Assembly (NCBI RefSeq): GCF_029894125.1
Contig: NZ_JARXYZ010000006.1
Location: forward strand, 124,001 to 188,000
Source of the DNA: Kitasatospora sp. MAA19
GTDB lineage: Bacteria; Actinomycetota; Actinomycetes; Streptomycetales; Streptomycetaceae
Length of the DNA: 64,000 nucleotides
Reading direction: 5' to 3'
Part shown: positions 14,920-24,044 of the stretch, in pieces
Layout of the letters: the number at the start of each line of letters is the position of its first letter
Numbering within the stretch: the first letter of the stretch is position 1
Position numbers and translations under genes: made by a program
Notes under the pieces: generated by a model
What the model was told of the DNA's origin: nothing
Databases searched by the model: none
The model's input: the letters and a program-made list of their open reading frames with translations, nothing else

Positions 14920-15999
14920 TCACTGAGGCTGAGGGCCGGGAGGGGATTCGAGCAGGGTTCTCGGCAGGTCGGTCGCGACCAGTTCGGCAGCGCGCGTGGG
15001 GTTGCCGTCCGCGCGAACGAGCAGCGCCTCGATGTCGTAGCCCGATGACCCGAAGGCGGCGTCGACGCCGAGGGAGCGGCCCCAGCCGAAGCGTTCCATC
15101 GAGACGGCGGCGTCCAGGTCGGGGCGGAGCCGGTGGAGCGTGCAGACCAGCTCCCAGGCAAAGGCGTCCAGGCGGGCCCGCCGCGCCGGGTTGCAGGCGT
15201 TCACGGCGTCGGTGACCCAGTCGTCACCGGGCTCGTACTCCAGGAGGGCCGGCAGCGGTTCGGGGACATCCGTGACCTGCGCCGCGCTGAACGTGAGGAC
15301 GTGTGCGCCCTCGGGGTTGTCGATCAGTTCGGCCAGGAGCGGGACGGCGCGGGGGTCGTGCCGACAGGCCAGTCCGCGGATTGCTTCCGTACGGGTCTCG
15401 GCGTGCTCGTCGGCCGTCCGCTCCCAGAGCGCGGCCCGGATCGCGGGGCTGTCCACCTCGGCCTGGACACCGAGGGTGAACGTCGCCCAGTCGCGGACAT
15501 TCGGGTCCGGGTCCTGGGTCAGCCCGATGAGGGCGTGGATGTCCGGTCCGTCCGGCAGGCCGGTGACGACCTCCGCGAACGAGCGGGCCACCTCCTCGCG
15601 GACCTCGGCGTCAGGATGCCCGGCGAGGGTGACGAGGACGGGGACGGCGCGCGGGTCGTGCGTCTGCTCGATCGCGCGTGCCAGGGACTTCAGCACGCGG
15701 CCCTCGGTCTCCCGCTGCGCGAGGGCGACCAGCGCGGTGGCCGTCCCGGCGCGGACTGCCTCGTGCTGGTTGCCGGTGTCGCGCAGCAGGTCGCAGCCTG
15801 CCACGCGCTCGATCGGATCGGCCGAACCGATCAGCTCCAGGCCGAGCGGCAGCGCCGCCGCCCCGTCGGCGGCCGCCCGCCACAGCAGCGATACGTAATC
15901 GACCCAGCCGTCGTCGTCGTCCGGGTCGTCCGAGGAGGCGATGGCGCGCGCTGCCGCCAGTGCCCGCGTGACCAGTTCCGCCACGGTGTCCGATTCCAT
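14920..15999 (-). CDS. HEAT-repeat protein
   Basis: A 359-residue, acidic soluble protein built of HEAT-like helical repeats. Recurrent units such as EQTHDPRAVPVLVTLAGHPD followed by AEVREEVARSFAE, and DPDPNVRDWATFTLG, and CRHDPRAVPLLAELIDNP, recur about every 35-40 residues in the middle (roughly 60-240). Such proteins are scaffolds; the partner is unknown. Start 15999 (MESDTVAELV) is chosen where the protein-like sequence begins, although the ribosome site is weak and an upstream ATG at 16068 is in frame. The stop lies directly at the IS982 scar, so the last residues may have been altered by that event. Confidence 0.78.
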   Translation of the reverse strand: MESDTVAELVTRALAAARAIASSDDPDDDDGWVDYVSLLWRAAADGAAALPLGLELIGSADPIERVAGCDLLRDTGNQHEAVRAGTATALVALAQRETEGRVLKSLARAIEQTHDPRAVPVLVTLAGHPDAEVREEVARSFAEVVTGLPDGPDIHALIGLTQDPDPNVRDWATFTLGVQAEVDSPAIRAALWERTADEHAETRTEAIRGLACRHDPRAVPLLAELIDNPEGAHVLTFSAAQVTDVPEPLPALLEYEPGDDWVTDAVNACNPARRARLDAFAWELVCTLHRLRPDLDAAVSMERFGWGRSLGVDAAFGSSGYDIEALLVRADGNPTRAAELVATDLPRTLLESPPGPQPQ

Positions 16000-16278
16000 G
16001 CGGGCATTCTGGTGCACGAACCGCGCGTGCGCGCGGGAATTGTCGGCCCGACCGCGCTTCCGGTCCACGTACGCGTCGACAACGCCGGACGCACCAGATC
16101 ACCAGGGGCGACCAGAAGAACACCGAAGCCGCGCCGCATGCTTCCGCTGCTGCTCAAGCTCGCGAACCACCTCCACGGACACACCCGACTTCTCAGCACC
16201 CGCGGGGTCACGGGCTGGTGCCGCGCCCGTGCTCCGCGCAGGGGGTCCTTGAGCGCGGTGCCTGTCGCTGTCGGCGTG
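16000..16278. other. Intergenic, possible decayed coding sequence
   Basis: About 280 bases with no convincing gene. On the minus strand a short stretch at about 16100-16200 (KSGVSVEVVRELEQQRKHAA) has protein-like composition but no start site or partner sequence, so it may be a remnant. No repeat or hairpin stands out. Confidence 0.35.
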
Positions 16279-17823
16279 TCAGATGGCCGGTTTCCGGACG
16301 GGGGTCGGCTTGGTGGCGAGGAGTGCCGTGATCTCATCGGCGAGGTGCGGGCCGAGTTCGCCCCAGCCGTCCTTGTAGCCGTAGACGCCGGCCAGGGTGC
16401 GGGCCTCGTAGTCGCCGTTCATGATCTCGATGTCGTCGGCCGTGATGAGTGCCGGGTGGGCGACGCCGACGGCCGCCGAGACCTTGAGCAGCTCCTTGCG
16501 CAGGGTGCGCAGGTAGACGGCGGCCCGGGTGGCCTTCGAGGCCGGGTCGAGGCCGCGGGCCAGCCACGGGTTCTGGGTCGCGATGCCGGTGGGGCACTTG
16601 TCGGTGTGGCACTTCTGCGCCTGGATGCAGCCGATCGACAGCATCGCCTCACGAGCGACGTTGATCATGTCGACGCCCAGGGCGAAGGCGACCGCGGCGT
16701 TCTCGGGCAGGCCGAGCTTGCCTGAGCCGATGAAGGTCAGGTCGTCGGTCAGCCCCAGCTCGGCGAAGGTGCCGTAGACCCGGGAGAAGCCCATCCGAAA
16801 CGGCAGCGACACCGAGTCGGCGAACATCCGCGGCGCCGCCCCGGTGCCGCCCTCGCCGCCGTCGACCGTCACGAAGTCGACCCCGCGGTCGCCCCGCGCC
16901 ATCAGCGTGGCCAGCTCCTGCCAGAAGCCCATCTCCCCCACCGCGCTCTTGACCCCGACCGGCAGACCGGTCTCGGTGGCGAGCAACTCGACGAAGTCGA
17001 GCATCGAGTCGACGTCGCCGAACGCGCTGTGCCGCGACGGGGAGGCACAGTCCTGGCCGACCGGGATGCCGCGGATCCGGGCGATCTCCTCGGTCACCTT
17101 CGCTCCCGGCAGCATCCCGCCCAGCCCCGGCTTGGCGCCCTGGGAGAGCTTGATCTCTATCGCCTTGACCGGGGCTCCGGCGACCACGTCCTTGAGCTTG
17201 TCGAGGTTGAAGCTGCCGTCCTCGTTGCGGCAGCCGAAGTAGGCCGTGCCGAGCTGGAGGACGAGGTCACCGCCGTTTCGGTGGTACGGCGAGAGGCCGC
17301 CCTCGCCCGTGTTGTGCATCGTGCCGGCCAGCGCCGCCCCCTTGTTGAGCGCGGTGACGGCCGCGCCGGAGAGCGATCCGAAGCTCATCGCCGAGATGTT
17401 CACCACGCTCGCCGGCCGGAACGCCTTGGCGCGACCGCGCGGCCCGCCCAGCACCTTGGCCGAGGGCAGCGGGGCCTGCGGGTCGTGCGCGTCGGGCAGC
17501 GCGCCGGCGAACGTGCGCTGCTTCACGTAGGCGTGCCCCTGCACGTGTTCGACGTCGACCTCGGTTCCGAACCCGAAGTAGTTGTTCTCCTCCTTCGCCG
17601 ACGCGTAGATCCAGGTCCGCTGATCACGACTGAACGGGCGCTCCTCCTCGTTCGAGGTCACGATGTACTGCCGCAGCTCCGGCCCGATCCTCTCCAACAG
17701 GTACCGGGCGTGCCCGACCACCGGGAAGTTCCGCAGCAGCGCGTGCCGCTTCTGGACGAGGTCGCGGGCGGCCAGAAGCGCCACCGCTGTTGCGGCGGCC
17801 GCGCCGATCCTCCGAGCGTGCAT
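16279..17823 (-). CDS. FMN-binding glutamate synthase-family protein (GltB-like)
   Basis: A 514-residue protein with one N-terminal hydrophobic helix (IGAAAATAVALLAARDLV) and then the FMN/synthase domain of the glutamate-synthase large subunit: NISAMSFGSLSGAAVTALNK, HNTGEGGLSPYH, EIKLSQGAKPGLGGMLP, VDGGEGGTGAAP. The three Cys in CIQAQKCHTDKCPTG match the 3Fe-4S ligands of GltB. It lacks the glutaminase domain, so it is a stand-alone member of the archaeal-type/'FMN-binding glutamate synthase family' group; the real acceptor is unknown. The start at 17823 follows a strong GAGGAGGAACG. It is the only intact gene between two unrelated leftward genes. Confidence 0.9.
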   Translation of the reverse strand: MHARRIGAAAATAVALLAARDLVQKRHALLRNFPVVGHARYLLERIGPELRQYIVTSNEEERPFSRDQRTWIYASAKEENNYFGFGTEVDVEHVQGHAYVKQRTFAGALPDAHDPQAPLPSAKVLGGPRGRAKAFRPASVVNISAMSFGSLSGAAVTALNKGAALAGTMHNTGEGGLSPYHRNGGDLVLQLGTAYFGCRNEDGSFNLDKLKDVVAGAPVKAIEIKLSQGAKPGLGGMLPGAKVTEEIARIRGIPVGQDCASPSRHSAFGDVDSMLDFVELLATETGLPVGVKSAVGEMGFWQELATLMARGDRGVDFVTVDGGEGGTGAAPRMFADSVSLPFRMGFSRVYGTFAELGLTDDLTFIGSGKLGLPENAAVAFALGVDMINVAREAMLSIGCIQAQKCHTDKCPTGIATQNPWLARGLDPASKATRAAVYLRTLRKELLKVSAAVGVAHPALITADDIEIMNGDYEARTLAGVYGYKDGWGELGPHLADEITALLATKPTPVRKPAI

Positions 17824-18058
17824 GAACGTTCCTCCTCGATGCACGACCCCATCACCATGCGGCGGAGTCGTCGTGTCGTGTTCGGCGTTGGGCGGCGGGC
17901 GCGCAGCCGAGCGGGCGGCGGCGTCCGTCGACGAATGCGAAATGATGTTAAGAGGCCGCACGAACGGGCTTGCGGTCAGGGCGCTGGTCGGGGCTCGTGC
18001 TCGCTCCACCCGCCGAGCGGCTCGGGCGTACTGCGCGTTGTGCACTGCGCGTCGTGCG

Positions 18059-19288
18059 TTACGACGGGCTGAGCCCGGGTGCGGCCGGGGCGAGTCGGTC
18101 GGTGCGCTCCAGGTCGAAGAGCAGGCGTTCGATGTCGGTGATCAGCGATCCGTAGACGTGCCAGGCGCCCGGTTCGGCCAGCGTGCCGCGCTTGATCTCG
18201 TCGGTCAGCGTCCTGTGCCAGGCCGTGGCGTCCTCGATCGCATGGCGTAGCGGCCCGCAGGCGGTGTCCAGTTCGGGTCCGCCGGTCCGCCCGGGGGTGG
18301 CGAACGACTTCATCGCGTGTCCGGCGGTCTCCAGGGTCGCCGCGTACCGGTCGAGGAAGAGCTGACTCAGGCCGTGGCCGGTGTGGTGGCGGTCGTCGAC
18401 GCTGTCGGCCAGTGTCCGTGCGATGCCTCGGACCTGGAAGGAGACCCGGTGCAGGGCGCGCAGCACCTCGCCGTGGGCCGGCGGCTTCCGTTCTGCGTGG
18501 ATGACGCACCGGGTGTTCCAGCGCTGGCTCTCCTGGCCCTGGCGTACGTCCTCCTGCGCCTGGACCACCAGTTCGTCGAGGTGCCTGCCCCGCTCCAGCC
18601 ACAGGTGGGCGCGGTCGGTGTGCTGCCGCTCGCGCAGTCCGTGGCCCATGTCGCCGAGCAGTTCTCCCATGGCCGTGGCGAGTTCGCGCACCGAGGTGTC
18701 GGAGGCGCCGAGGTACAGCGGTGGAAGGATGAGGGCGTTGACCGCGATTCCCGTGACCGCGCCGGTCAGGGTTGCCAGGGTCAGTGTCACGACGTGGCCC
18801 ATGGGGACGGCGGCCGCCGCTGCCAGGGCGAGTACCGCTGTCGAGGCGATCTGGAGGCGGCTTTCGGAGCCCCGGCGACCGCCGGCGACCAGGGCGATGG
18901 CCGGTATCACGGCGACGCTTCCCGCGGCCGGACCGAGCAGCCACGCGACGGCCACGGCCAGGGACAGCCCCGCGGCCCGGGCTGCCACACTGCGTAGCGC
19001 CTGCGTCACCGATCGGTAGATGGTCGGGGCGTTGACCATGGCCAGTGCGGTGGCTACGGCGAGGTACTGCTGCTGTCCGGGGAGCCACCACGAGGCGGTC
19101 TGCCAGGCGAGCAGGGCCGCGACGAGCCCCTTGGCGCTGCGGGTGAGGATGGCATTGCGGGTGAGGACGCCGGTCAGCCGCCCCGGGAGCGCCGGCCAGG
19201 AGGCGCGTGGCAGCCGGGGGGTGCGGCTTGGCGCTTCGCGCCACCGGGCGGTGGCGGCCGGACGTGGCGCGAAGGCCAGGGCTCTCAT
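18059..19288 (-). CDS. FUSC/aromatic-acid-exporter-type membrane protein
   Basis: A 409-residue integral membrane protein. The N-terminal half (about 50-200) holds roughly six helices (AKGLVAALLAWQTASWWLPG, AAGLSLAVAVAWLLGP, VAVIPAIALVAGG, LQIASTAVLALAAAAAV, LATLTGAVTGIAVNALILPP). The C-terminal half is a soluble helical domain (ELATAMGELLGDMGHGLRER, DELVVQAQEDVRQGQ). This is the layout of the FUSC/DUF939 exporters, which move aromatic acids or similar compounds. The start at 19288 has GGAGCAGAGAG upstream. It precedes the glutamate-synthase-like gene on the same strand with 235 bp between them. Confidence 0.85.
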   Translation of the reverse strand: MRALAFAPRPAATARWREAPSRTPRLPRASWPALPGRLTGVLTRNAILTRSAKGLVAALLAWQTASWWLPGQQQYLAVATALAMVNAPTIYRSVTQALRSVAARAAGLSLAVAVAWLLGPAAGSVAVIPAIALVAGGRRGSESRLQIASTAVLALAAAAAVPMGHVVTLTLATLTGAVTGIAVNALILPPLYLGASDTSVRELATAMGELLGDMGHGLRERQHTDRAHLWLERGRHLDELVVQAQEDVRQGQESQRWNTRCVIHAERKPPAHGEVLRALHRVSFQVRGIARTLADSVDDRHHTGHGLSQLFLDRYAATLETAGHAMKSFATPGRTGGPELDTACGPLRHAIEDATAWHRTLTDEIKRGTLAEPGAWHVYGSLITDIERLLFDLERTDRLAPAAPGLSPS

Positions 19289-19551
19289 GTCTCTCTGCTC
19301 CTGCTCCGTCTACTGCTGCTCCGCTTGCGGCGGGACGGCTCAAGGCCAAGCGGTGTGCCAGCTTCGCTCTGCCGCGCGTCCCACCCCGCGCCGTCACCTG
19401 GGGAAGGGGAGACGGCCGTGCCGTGGTGGGACAAGAACGACGCTACCGCCATTTATGTTGAAAGTTGTACATATTGATCTGTGGGCTATGCCATACCGAT
19501 CGGATGCCCCAGCGTCCCCCGGGCCCGCGAGGCTGCCCTGCACACGAACGC
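19289..19551. other. AT-rich intergenic island
   Basis: Between the exporter start and the SnoaL terminator. The segment 19450-19500 is notably AT-rich for this genome (TTATGTTGAAAGTTGTACAT) and includes TTGAAA and TTGTAC hexamers, a plausible promoter for the exporter (leftward). No gene seen. Confidence 0.4.
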
Positions 19552-19588
19552 GGCGGCCTGCTCCGACGCGGTGTCGGAGTAGGCCGCC
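19552..19588 (-). terminator. Hairpin terminator downstream of SnoaL-like gene
   Basis: GGCGGCCTGCTCCGAC (19552-19567) pairs with GTCGGAGTAGGCCGCC (19573-19588), 16 bp with one wobble, around a 5-nt loop. It lies 43 nt after the stop of the leftward gene at 19631. Confidence 0.75.
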
Positions 19589-19630
19589 CTGGTGGCTTTG
19601 TCGGACCGCACCAGACGGCCCGGCCGGGTC

Positions 19631-20035
19631 CTATGCCTCGGGCAGCGGCTGGACGGTCAGGTGGTAGTCCTGCAGGATCCGGCCGTCGTCGTCCAGCACA
19701 AGGAAGACCCGGGCGGCCCAGGCCACCTCGCCGGTCCGGGGGCCCTTGGCGTACGCCAGCTGGATGGTGAACATGACCACGTCGTCGTGAACGGTGACGT
19801 GGTTGTCGTCGGTGATGTCGTAGTCGCCGGTGGCGACGAACAGCCCGTACGCCTCCGCGACCCGGTCGACCAGCCCGTCGTGGCCGCGGAACTGGGTGTT
19901 CTCGACGAACTCGACGCCGTCCGGGGCCCACAGTTCGGCGACGGCGCGCTCGCGTGCGGCCGGGTCCGGCTCGCTCCAGACGGCGACATAGCGCTGCACG
20001 ATCCGGTCGACGTCGATTGCGGTGGTCTGCGACAT
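19631..20035 (-). CDS. SnoaL-like/NTF2-fold protein
   Basis: A 134-residue protein with the cone-shaped NTF2/SnoaL pattern: N-terminal helix IVQRYVAVWSEPDPAARERA, then LWAPDGVEFVENTQFRGHDG, and beta strands VHDDVVMFTIQLAYAKGP and RVFLVLDDDGRILQDYHLTV. Families with this fold include polyketide cyclases, isomerases and many uncharacterised stand-alone proteins; no catalytic residues can be fixed here. It is divergent from the MerR regulator at 20177 (141 bp apart), which probably controls it. AAGGGAGC precedes the start. Confidence 0.85.
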   Translation of the reverse strand: MSQTTAIDVDRIVQRYVAVWSEPDPAARERAVAELWAPDGVEFVENTQFRGHDGLVDRVAEAYGLFVATGDYDITDDNHVTVHDDVVMFTIQLAYAKGPRTGEVAWAARVFLVLDDDGRILQDYHLTVQPLPEA

Positions 20036-20176
20036 GACGGGTCAGCTCCCTTGTTCGGTGCGTGATCGGCGGCCGGGCTCCGGCCGTGGGCACCAGGCTC
20101 CCGGCGGCCGTCGCAGGAGAGTCAAGGCAACGGCTCCGCCGAACTCTCCCCCTGCTGGAGGCCGCACAATCGACGG

Positions 20177-21019
20177 ATGATCAGCTACCTGTCGATCGGC
20201 GACTTCTCCCGCGCCACCCACATGACCGTCAAAACCCTGCGCCACTACCACGAGGTCGGCCTGCTGGAACCGGTCGACGTCGATCCTCGGACCGGCTACC
20301 GGCGCTACTCGGCCGAGCAGATCCCCACCGCCCAGGTCGTGCGCCGCTTCCGGGACCTCGGGATGCCCCTGGAGGAGATCCGGACCGTCCTGGCCGCCTC
20401 CGATGTTCCCACCCGCAACCGGCACATCAGCGCGCACCTGCACCGCCTGGAGGAGGAGCTGGGCCGCACCCAACGCGCGGTCGCGGCACTGCGCGACCTC
20501 CTGTCATCGCCCGCACCCAGCGACTCGTCCGCGATCGAGCTGCGCAGCGTCGGCGCGGTCCGGGCCGCGGCGATCACGGCGACGGTCGAGGCCCAGGACG
20601 TCGGAGCCTGGTTCCAGGGCGCCCTCGGCGAGCTGTTCGCAACCGTGGCGGGCCAGGGGCTGCGGGAGACCGGCCACGCCGGCGGCGTGTACGCGGACGA
20701 GCTGTTCACCCTGCACCGGGGCCAGTCCACCGTCTTCGTGCCCTGCGACGGCCCCGTCCGACCGGTCGGCCGGGTCGAACCGCTGCTCGTGCCGCCGGTC
20801 GAGCTCGCCGTGATCGAGCACTGCGGGCCGCCCTCCGAAATCGACCGCGCCTACGGCGCGCTGGCCGCCTACGTCGCGCGCCACGCGCTCGCCGTCGACG
20901 GCCCGATCCGCGAGTACTACCTGGTCGGCCAGCGCCACACGGCGGACAGCGCACTGTGGCGGACCGAAGTCTGCTGGCCGGTCTTCCGTACTGGCGTCAC
21001 CGACCCGCAGGCAGCGTGA
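20177..21019 (+). CDS. MerR-family regulator with GyrI-like effector domain
   Basis: A 280-residue transcription factor. The N-terminal MerR domain is clear (LSIGDFSRATHMTVKTLRHY, then GLLEPVDVDPRTGYRRYSAE), followed by a coiled-coil dimer helix (HISAHLHRLEEELGRTQRAV) and a C-terminal GyrI-like/SOUL-type domain (about 120-270: ITATVEAQDVGAWFQGALGE, ELAVIEHCGPPSEIDRAYGA, IREYYLV). BltR/TipA-like proteins of this kind bind hydrophobic drugs and activate divergent genes. The obvious target is the SnoaL-like gene on the other strand. The intergenic region has no clear 8-bp repeat that I could fix. Confidence 0.88.
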   Translation: MISYLSIGDFSRATHMTVKTLRHYHEVGLLEPVDVDPRTGYRRYSAEQIPTAQVVRRFRDLGMPLEEIRTVLAASDVPTRNRHISAHLHRLEEELGRTQRAVAALRDLLSSPAPSDSSAIELRSVGAVRAAAITATVEAQDVGAWFQGALGELFATVAGQGLRETGHAGGVYADELFTLHRGQSTVFVPCDGPVRPVGRVEPLLVPPVELAVIEHCGPPSEIDRAYGALAAYVARHALAVDGPIREYYLVGQRHTADSALWRTEVCWPVFRTGVTDPQAA

Positions 21020-21327
21020 TGAGCTCGTACGCCGGCACGCGGGTGCTGCCACTTCTCGGCAACAGTTTTCCCATCCCGAGGCAGGATCCGCTCCCGGAGC
21101 CAGCCGACAAGCGCTCTCGGTTCTGACCTACGCAGCCGCCCCGGGGCGCCGGGAGCTGCGGGGGCGGCCCGCGCGGTCATGGCGGCTGCTTCGGGTCGCG
21201 GTTGCACTTCGACGTCGACCTGCCGCGGCGTGTGGTCCGGGTGGACCTCGTCGTCCATGCCGGCGGGCGTCGGCCCGGGGTGAGCGAGCCGGCGTGGCCC
21301 GTGCGGGTCCACGCCGCTCGACCCTGT
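21020..21327. other. Convergent intergenic region
   Basis: About 310 bases between two converging stops. Repeated GCCGGCTCGGCC units near 21332-21370 extend into the neighbouring gene's 3-prime end. No coding sequence or clean terminator hairpin recognised. Confidence 0.4.
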
Positions 21328-22455
21328 CTACTGAGCCGGCTCGGCCGCCTTGTGAGCCGGCTCGGCCTGCCCACTGCAGAACACCTCCTTGACGAGCCTC
21401 TGCTGCGCCTTCTGGAACGCCTCGGCCGTGGCGGCGAAGTCGAGTTCGGCGTCCCCGGTGGTGAGTGAGGCGGCCAGGGTCTTGCTGCCGTCGGGCGTGC
21501 TGTACATCAGCGCTCCCCAACCCCAAAAGCCGCCGTTGTGGTGGAGGACGGTGCCGCCGTCCGTCTCCTCCACGAACAGCCCCAGGCCGTAGCCGAGTTT
21601 GGGGTGCGGCGTGCGCATTTCGGCCAGCAGCGAGTCCGGCAGGAGCTTGCCGCTCATCAGCGCGGAGAAGAACGTGTGGAGATCCTTGGTGGTCGAGATC
21701 ATGTCACCGGCGGCGGAGACCCAGGAGACGTTGAAGCGGGTGACGTCGACCACCTTCCACTGGCCTTCGTGCTCGTACCGGTAGTAGCCGTGGGCGTGCG
21801 GCTCGGGGATCTCCGGCGAGGCGTCCGGCACCACGGTGCCCGACAGTCCCAGCGGCTGCAGGATCAGCCGCTGCATCTCCTCGGCGAACGAGCGGCCGGT
21901 GACGTCCTCGACCAGCAGCCTGGCCAGGACGTAGTTGGTGTTGGAGTAGCTCCAGTCCGCTCCCGGCTCGAACCGCGCCGGCTTGGAGAGCCCCAGCCGT
22001 ACCAGCTCCTCCGGCCGGTAGGTGTGGAACTGGTTGTCCACGTACTCCTGGCCCTGCCAGGGGATCCCCGGCGCGACTGTCCCGTCGTCGTAGTACTCGC
22101 CGGTGTAGTTGAACAGCCCGCTGGTGTGCTGCAGCAGCATCCGCACCGTGATTCGCCGGTCCAGCCCGAATCGGGGCAGGTAGTCATCCGCCGGGCTGTC
22201 CAGCCCGATCCTGTCTTCGGCCACCAGTTGCAGCACCACGGTCGCGGTGAAGGTCTTGGTGGTGCTGCCGATCCGGAACCGCCCGTCGGTCGGCGGCTTG
22301 GCGCCCTCGCCCAGCTTGCGCACCCCGGCGCTGCCGGCCCACTCGCCCCGCTCGTCGTTCACGCGCAGTTGGACCCCGGCGAAACCGGAAGCGACGATCT
22401 CCTCGATGCCCTTCTGCAGCTCCGGGCGGTCCTGGTCGGTAAGAGTGATGGACAT
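21328..22455 (-). CDS. Serine hydrolase of beta-lactamase/D-Ala-D-Ala carboxypeptidase fold
   Basis: A 375-residue protein with the class C/DD-peptidase catalytic set: SxxK in FRIGSTTKTFTA (Ser near 64), YxN in WSYSNTNYV near 170, and a C-terminal HHNGGFWGWG replacing the KTG triad. Typical family segments LLQHTSGLFNYTGEYY and AAGDMISTTKDLHTFFSALM are present. No signal peptide is seen, so it is probably an intracellular esterase or peptidase rather than a beta-lactamase. GAAGGAGCACAC precedes the start at 22455. The C-terminal tail repeats AEPAHKAAEPAQ. It follows the DUF4097 gene's strand order but is upstream of it (75 bp), possibly co-transcribed with it. Confidence 0.9.
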   Translation of the reverse strand: MSITLTDQDRPELQKGIEEIVASGFAGVQLRVNDERGEWAGSAGVRKLGEGAKPPTDGRFRIGSTTKTFTATVVLQLVAEDRIGLDSPADDYLPRFGLDRRITVRMLLQHTSGLFNYTGEYYDDGTVAPGIPWQGQEYVDNQFHTYRPEELVRLGLSKPARFEPGADWSYSNTNYVLARLLVEDVTGRSFAEEMQRLILQPLGLSGTVVPDASPEIPEPHAHGYYRYEHEGQWKVVDVTRFNVSWVSAAGDMISTTKDLHTFFSALMSGKLLPDSLLAEMRTPHPKLGYGLGLFVEETDGGTVLHHNGGFWGWGALMYSTPDGSKTLAASLTTGDAELDFAATAEAFQKAQQRLVKEVFCSGQAEPAHKAAEPAQ

Positions 22456-22529
22456 GGTGTGTGCTCCTTCAGAGCTGTTACGAAATTCAACTGAATGGAC
22501 GGGATCGCCGCGCCTGAGGGGTGCCCCTC

Positions 22530-23204
22530 TTACAGGCTGCGGGCGGTGATGTCTCCGTAGGCGGTGGTCGCGTGGATGGTCAGGACGGCGTCGGCGCCGT
22601 CGGTGTTCGTGAGCGCGTTGTGGATCCGGCCGTAGGAGGTGCCGGCGTCCAGGGAGGCGGAGACTCCGCGGGCGGCGCCGACCGAGATCCCGCCGTGCTC
22701 GGTGCGCAGCGTGACCGTGCCGCGGACGGCTTCGGTGATGCGGATGTCGCCCTTTTGGGTGCTGATCTCGGCGGGGCCGCCCAGGCGGCCGGCCGAGATG
22801 TCGCCGGAGAGGAGGGTGAGGCGGGCGCTTTCGGCCTCGTCGAGCTCGACCGAGCCGTGCGCGCTCTCGAAGGTGACGTCGCCGAGCCGTCCGACGCCCC
22901 GGAACTCGGCGCTCGCCGCCTTCGCCTCGATGCGCGAGTCGGCGGGCAGCTGAACCGTCACCTCGACGGATCCGAAGTTGCCGAGGATCCGGTTCTTCGC
23001 CGGTGCGGCCTCGATCCGCAGGGCGCCGTCGCCGTAGGCGACCTCGATCTGCTCCGCCGCCTTCACGTCACGGCCCTTCGAGGCGTCCGCGGGCAGGACC
23101 TCGACCGTGGTGTCGGCGCGGTCGGTGGCGGTGAACCGGATGCGTCCTGCGGGGATGTCGAGGACGGCCGAGATCGGGGCGGGGGTGTCGTACTTCTGCG
23201 TCAT
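22530..23204 (-). CDS. DUF4097-family beta-helical protein
   Basis: A 224-residue protein made of repeated short beta strands, the DUF4097 pattern of bacterial putative adhesin-like sheets: IPAGRIRFTATDRADTTVEV, VTFESAHGSVELDEAESARL, LSGDISAGRLGGPAEISTQK, TEHGGISVGAARGVS, TTAYGDITARSL. Without a signal peptide or membrane anchor it is cytoplasmic in this version. Its function is unknown. Start 23204 (MTQKYDTPAP) has a purine-rich AAGGAGAGCGAG region upstream; an ATG-like start at 23255 is also in frame. It sits in the same leftward run as the VOC gene and the serine hydrolase. Confidence 0.85.
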   Translation of the reverse strand: MTQKYDTPAPISAVLDIPAGRIRFTATDRADTTVEVLPADASKGRDVKAAEQIEVAYGDGALRIEAAPAKNRILGNFGSVEVTVQLPADSRIEAKAASAEFRGVGRLGDVTFESAHGSVELDEAESARLTLLSGDISAGRLGGPAEISTQKGDIRITEAVRGTVTLRTEHGGISVGAARGVSASLDAGTSYGRIHNALTNTDGADAVLTIHATTAYGDITARSL

Positions 23205-23268
23205 GCTCTTTTCTCGCTCTCCTTGGATGGTGATCACGCTCTTTCCGGCCTTCACTGGACGGTGAGAG

Positions 23269-23649
23269 TCAGGTTCCTGTCGGGGGCACCCATTCGGTCA
23301 GCTGGACGGCCACTCCGTTGGGGTCGACCAGCCGCACCACCAGCTCGCCCCACGGCTCCTGACGCAGGGGCACGGCTATGCCGACCCCTGCGTGCCGCAG
23401 CCGCTCGTACTCGGCCGCGATGCCGGTGACCGCGAACGACACCATCACGTCGGTCGGCCCTCGGCCGGGACCGCGCTGTTCGAGGTCGCGCCGCACCAGG
23501 ACGAGGTCGACGCCCGCGTCGTCACGGCCGAGCTCCACGAAGTCCTCGTGGACCAGGACCTCGCGGAATCCCAGGTGGGTGGTGAAGAACCGGCTGGAGG
23601 CGGCGGGATCGGTGACCGTCAGGAACACCGCGGAGGACACAAGGTTCAT
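23269..23649 (-). CDS. VOC (glyoxalase/bleomycin-resistance) family protein
   Basis: A 126-residue single-module VOC protein: VSSAVFLTVTDPAASSRFFT, HLGFREVLVHEDFVELGRDD, VMVSFAVTGIAAEYERLRHA, and the C-terminal VRLVDPNGVAVQLTEW. Two beta-alpha-beta-beta-beta units form the metal-binding barrel; Glu residues at expected ends of strands could bind a metal. Members isomerise or cleave small compounds or bind drugs; the substrate is unknown. Start 23649 (MNLVSSAVF) has only a weak GGGATG upstream. It is the first gene of the leftward run toward DUF4097 and the serine hydrolase. Confidence 0.87.
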   Translation of the reverse strand: MNLVSSAVFLTVTDPAASSRFFTTHLGFREVLVHEDFVELGRDDAGVDLVLVRRDLEQRGPGRGPTDVMVSFAVTGIAAEYERLRHAGVGIAVPLRQEPWGELVVRLVDPNGVAVQLTEWVPPTGT

Positions 23650-24044
23650 CGTGCATCCCGCTTTCGTGCTCGATCTCTTGGGATGGATCAAGCTTCGGGC
23701 GCGGCGGCACGGGGAACAACGGCGATCGTCGCAACGGTCGTTAACCCCAGGGTTGACGGTCTCCGCGCGCACGCAGCACCGGGCCCTGCGACGCCGCCGG
23801 TGAGGGACTTGCCTGCCCGGTGCCCACACCGCCGCTTCCTCCGCGCCCCGTTCGCCGGCAGGCCCTGGCGACGAGGAGTCAGCAGCCGTGTGACTCTCTC
23901 GCCCGGTCTCGCCCAGGCCAGGTGCAAGGACTCCACGGCGAGCACCTGCAGCACCTCTTCACGGGAGATGCGCGCATGCTCAAGCCGCCGCCAGGCCGCC
24001 TGCGCGCACCCCAACGGACGGCACCGACCACCTCCGGAGCGTGT
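23650..24044. other. Intergenic, possible decayed gene
   Basis: About 395 bases between the LysR stop and the VOC start. On the minus strand a stretch at about 23880-24010 (AWRRLEHARISREEVLQVLA, then VESLHLAWARPGERV) has helical, protein-like composition but no family match that I know and no ribosome site. It could be a gene remnant. Nothing else is recognisable. Confidence 0.35.

Noticed and set aside
21328..22455. Calling the serine hydrolase a true class C beta-lactamase
   Set aside because: No signal peptide and no KTG triad; the fold is shared with many esterases and peptidases.
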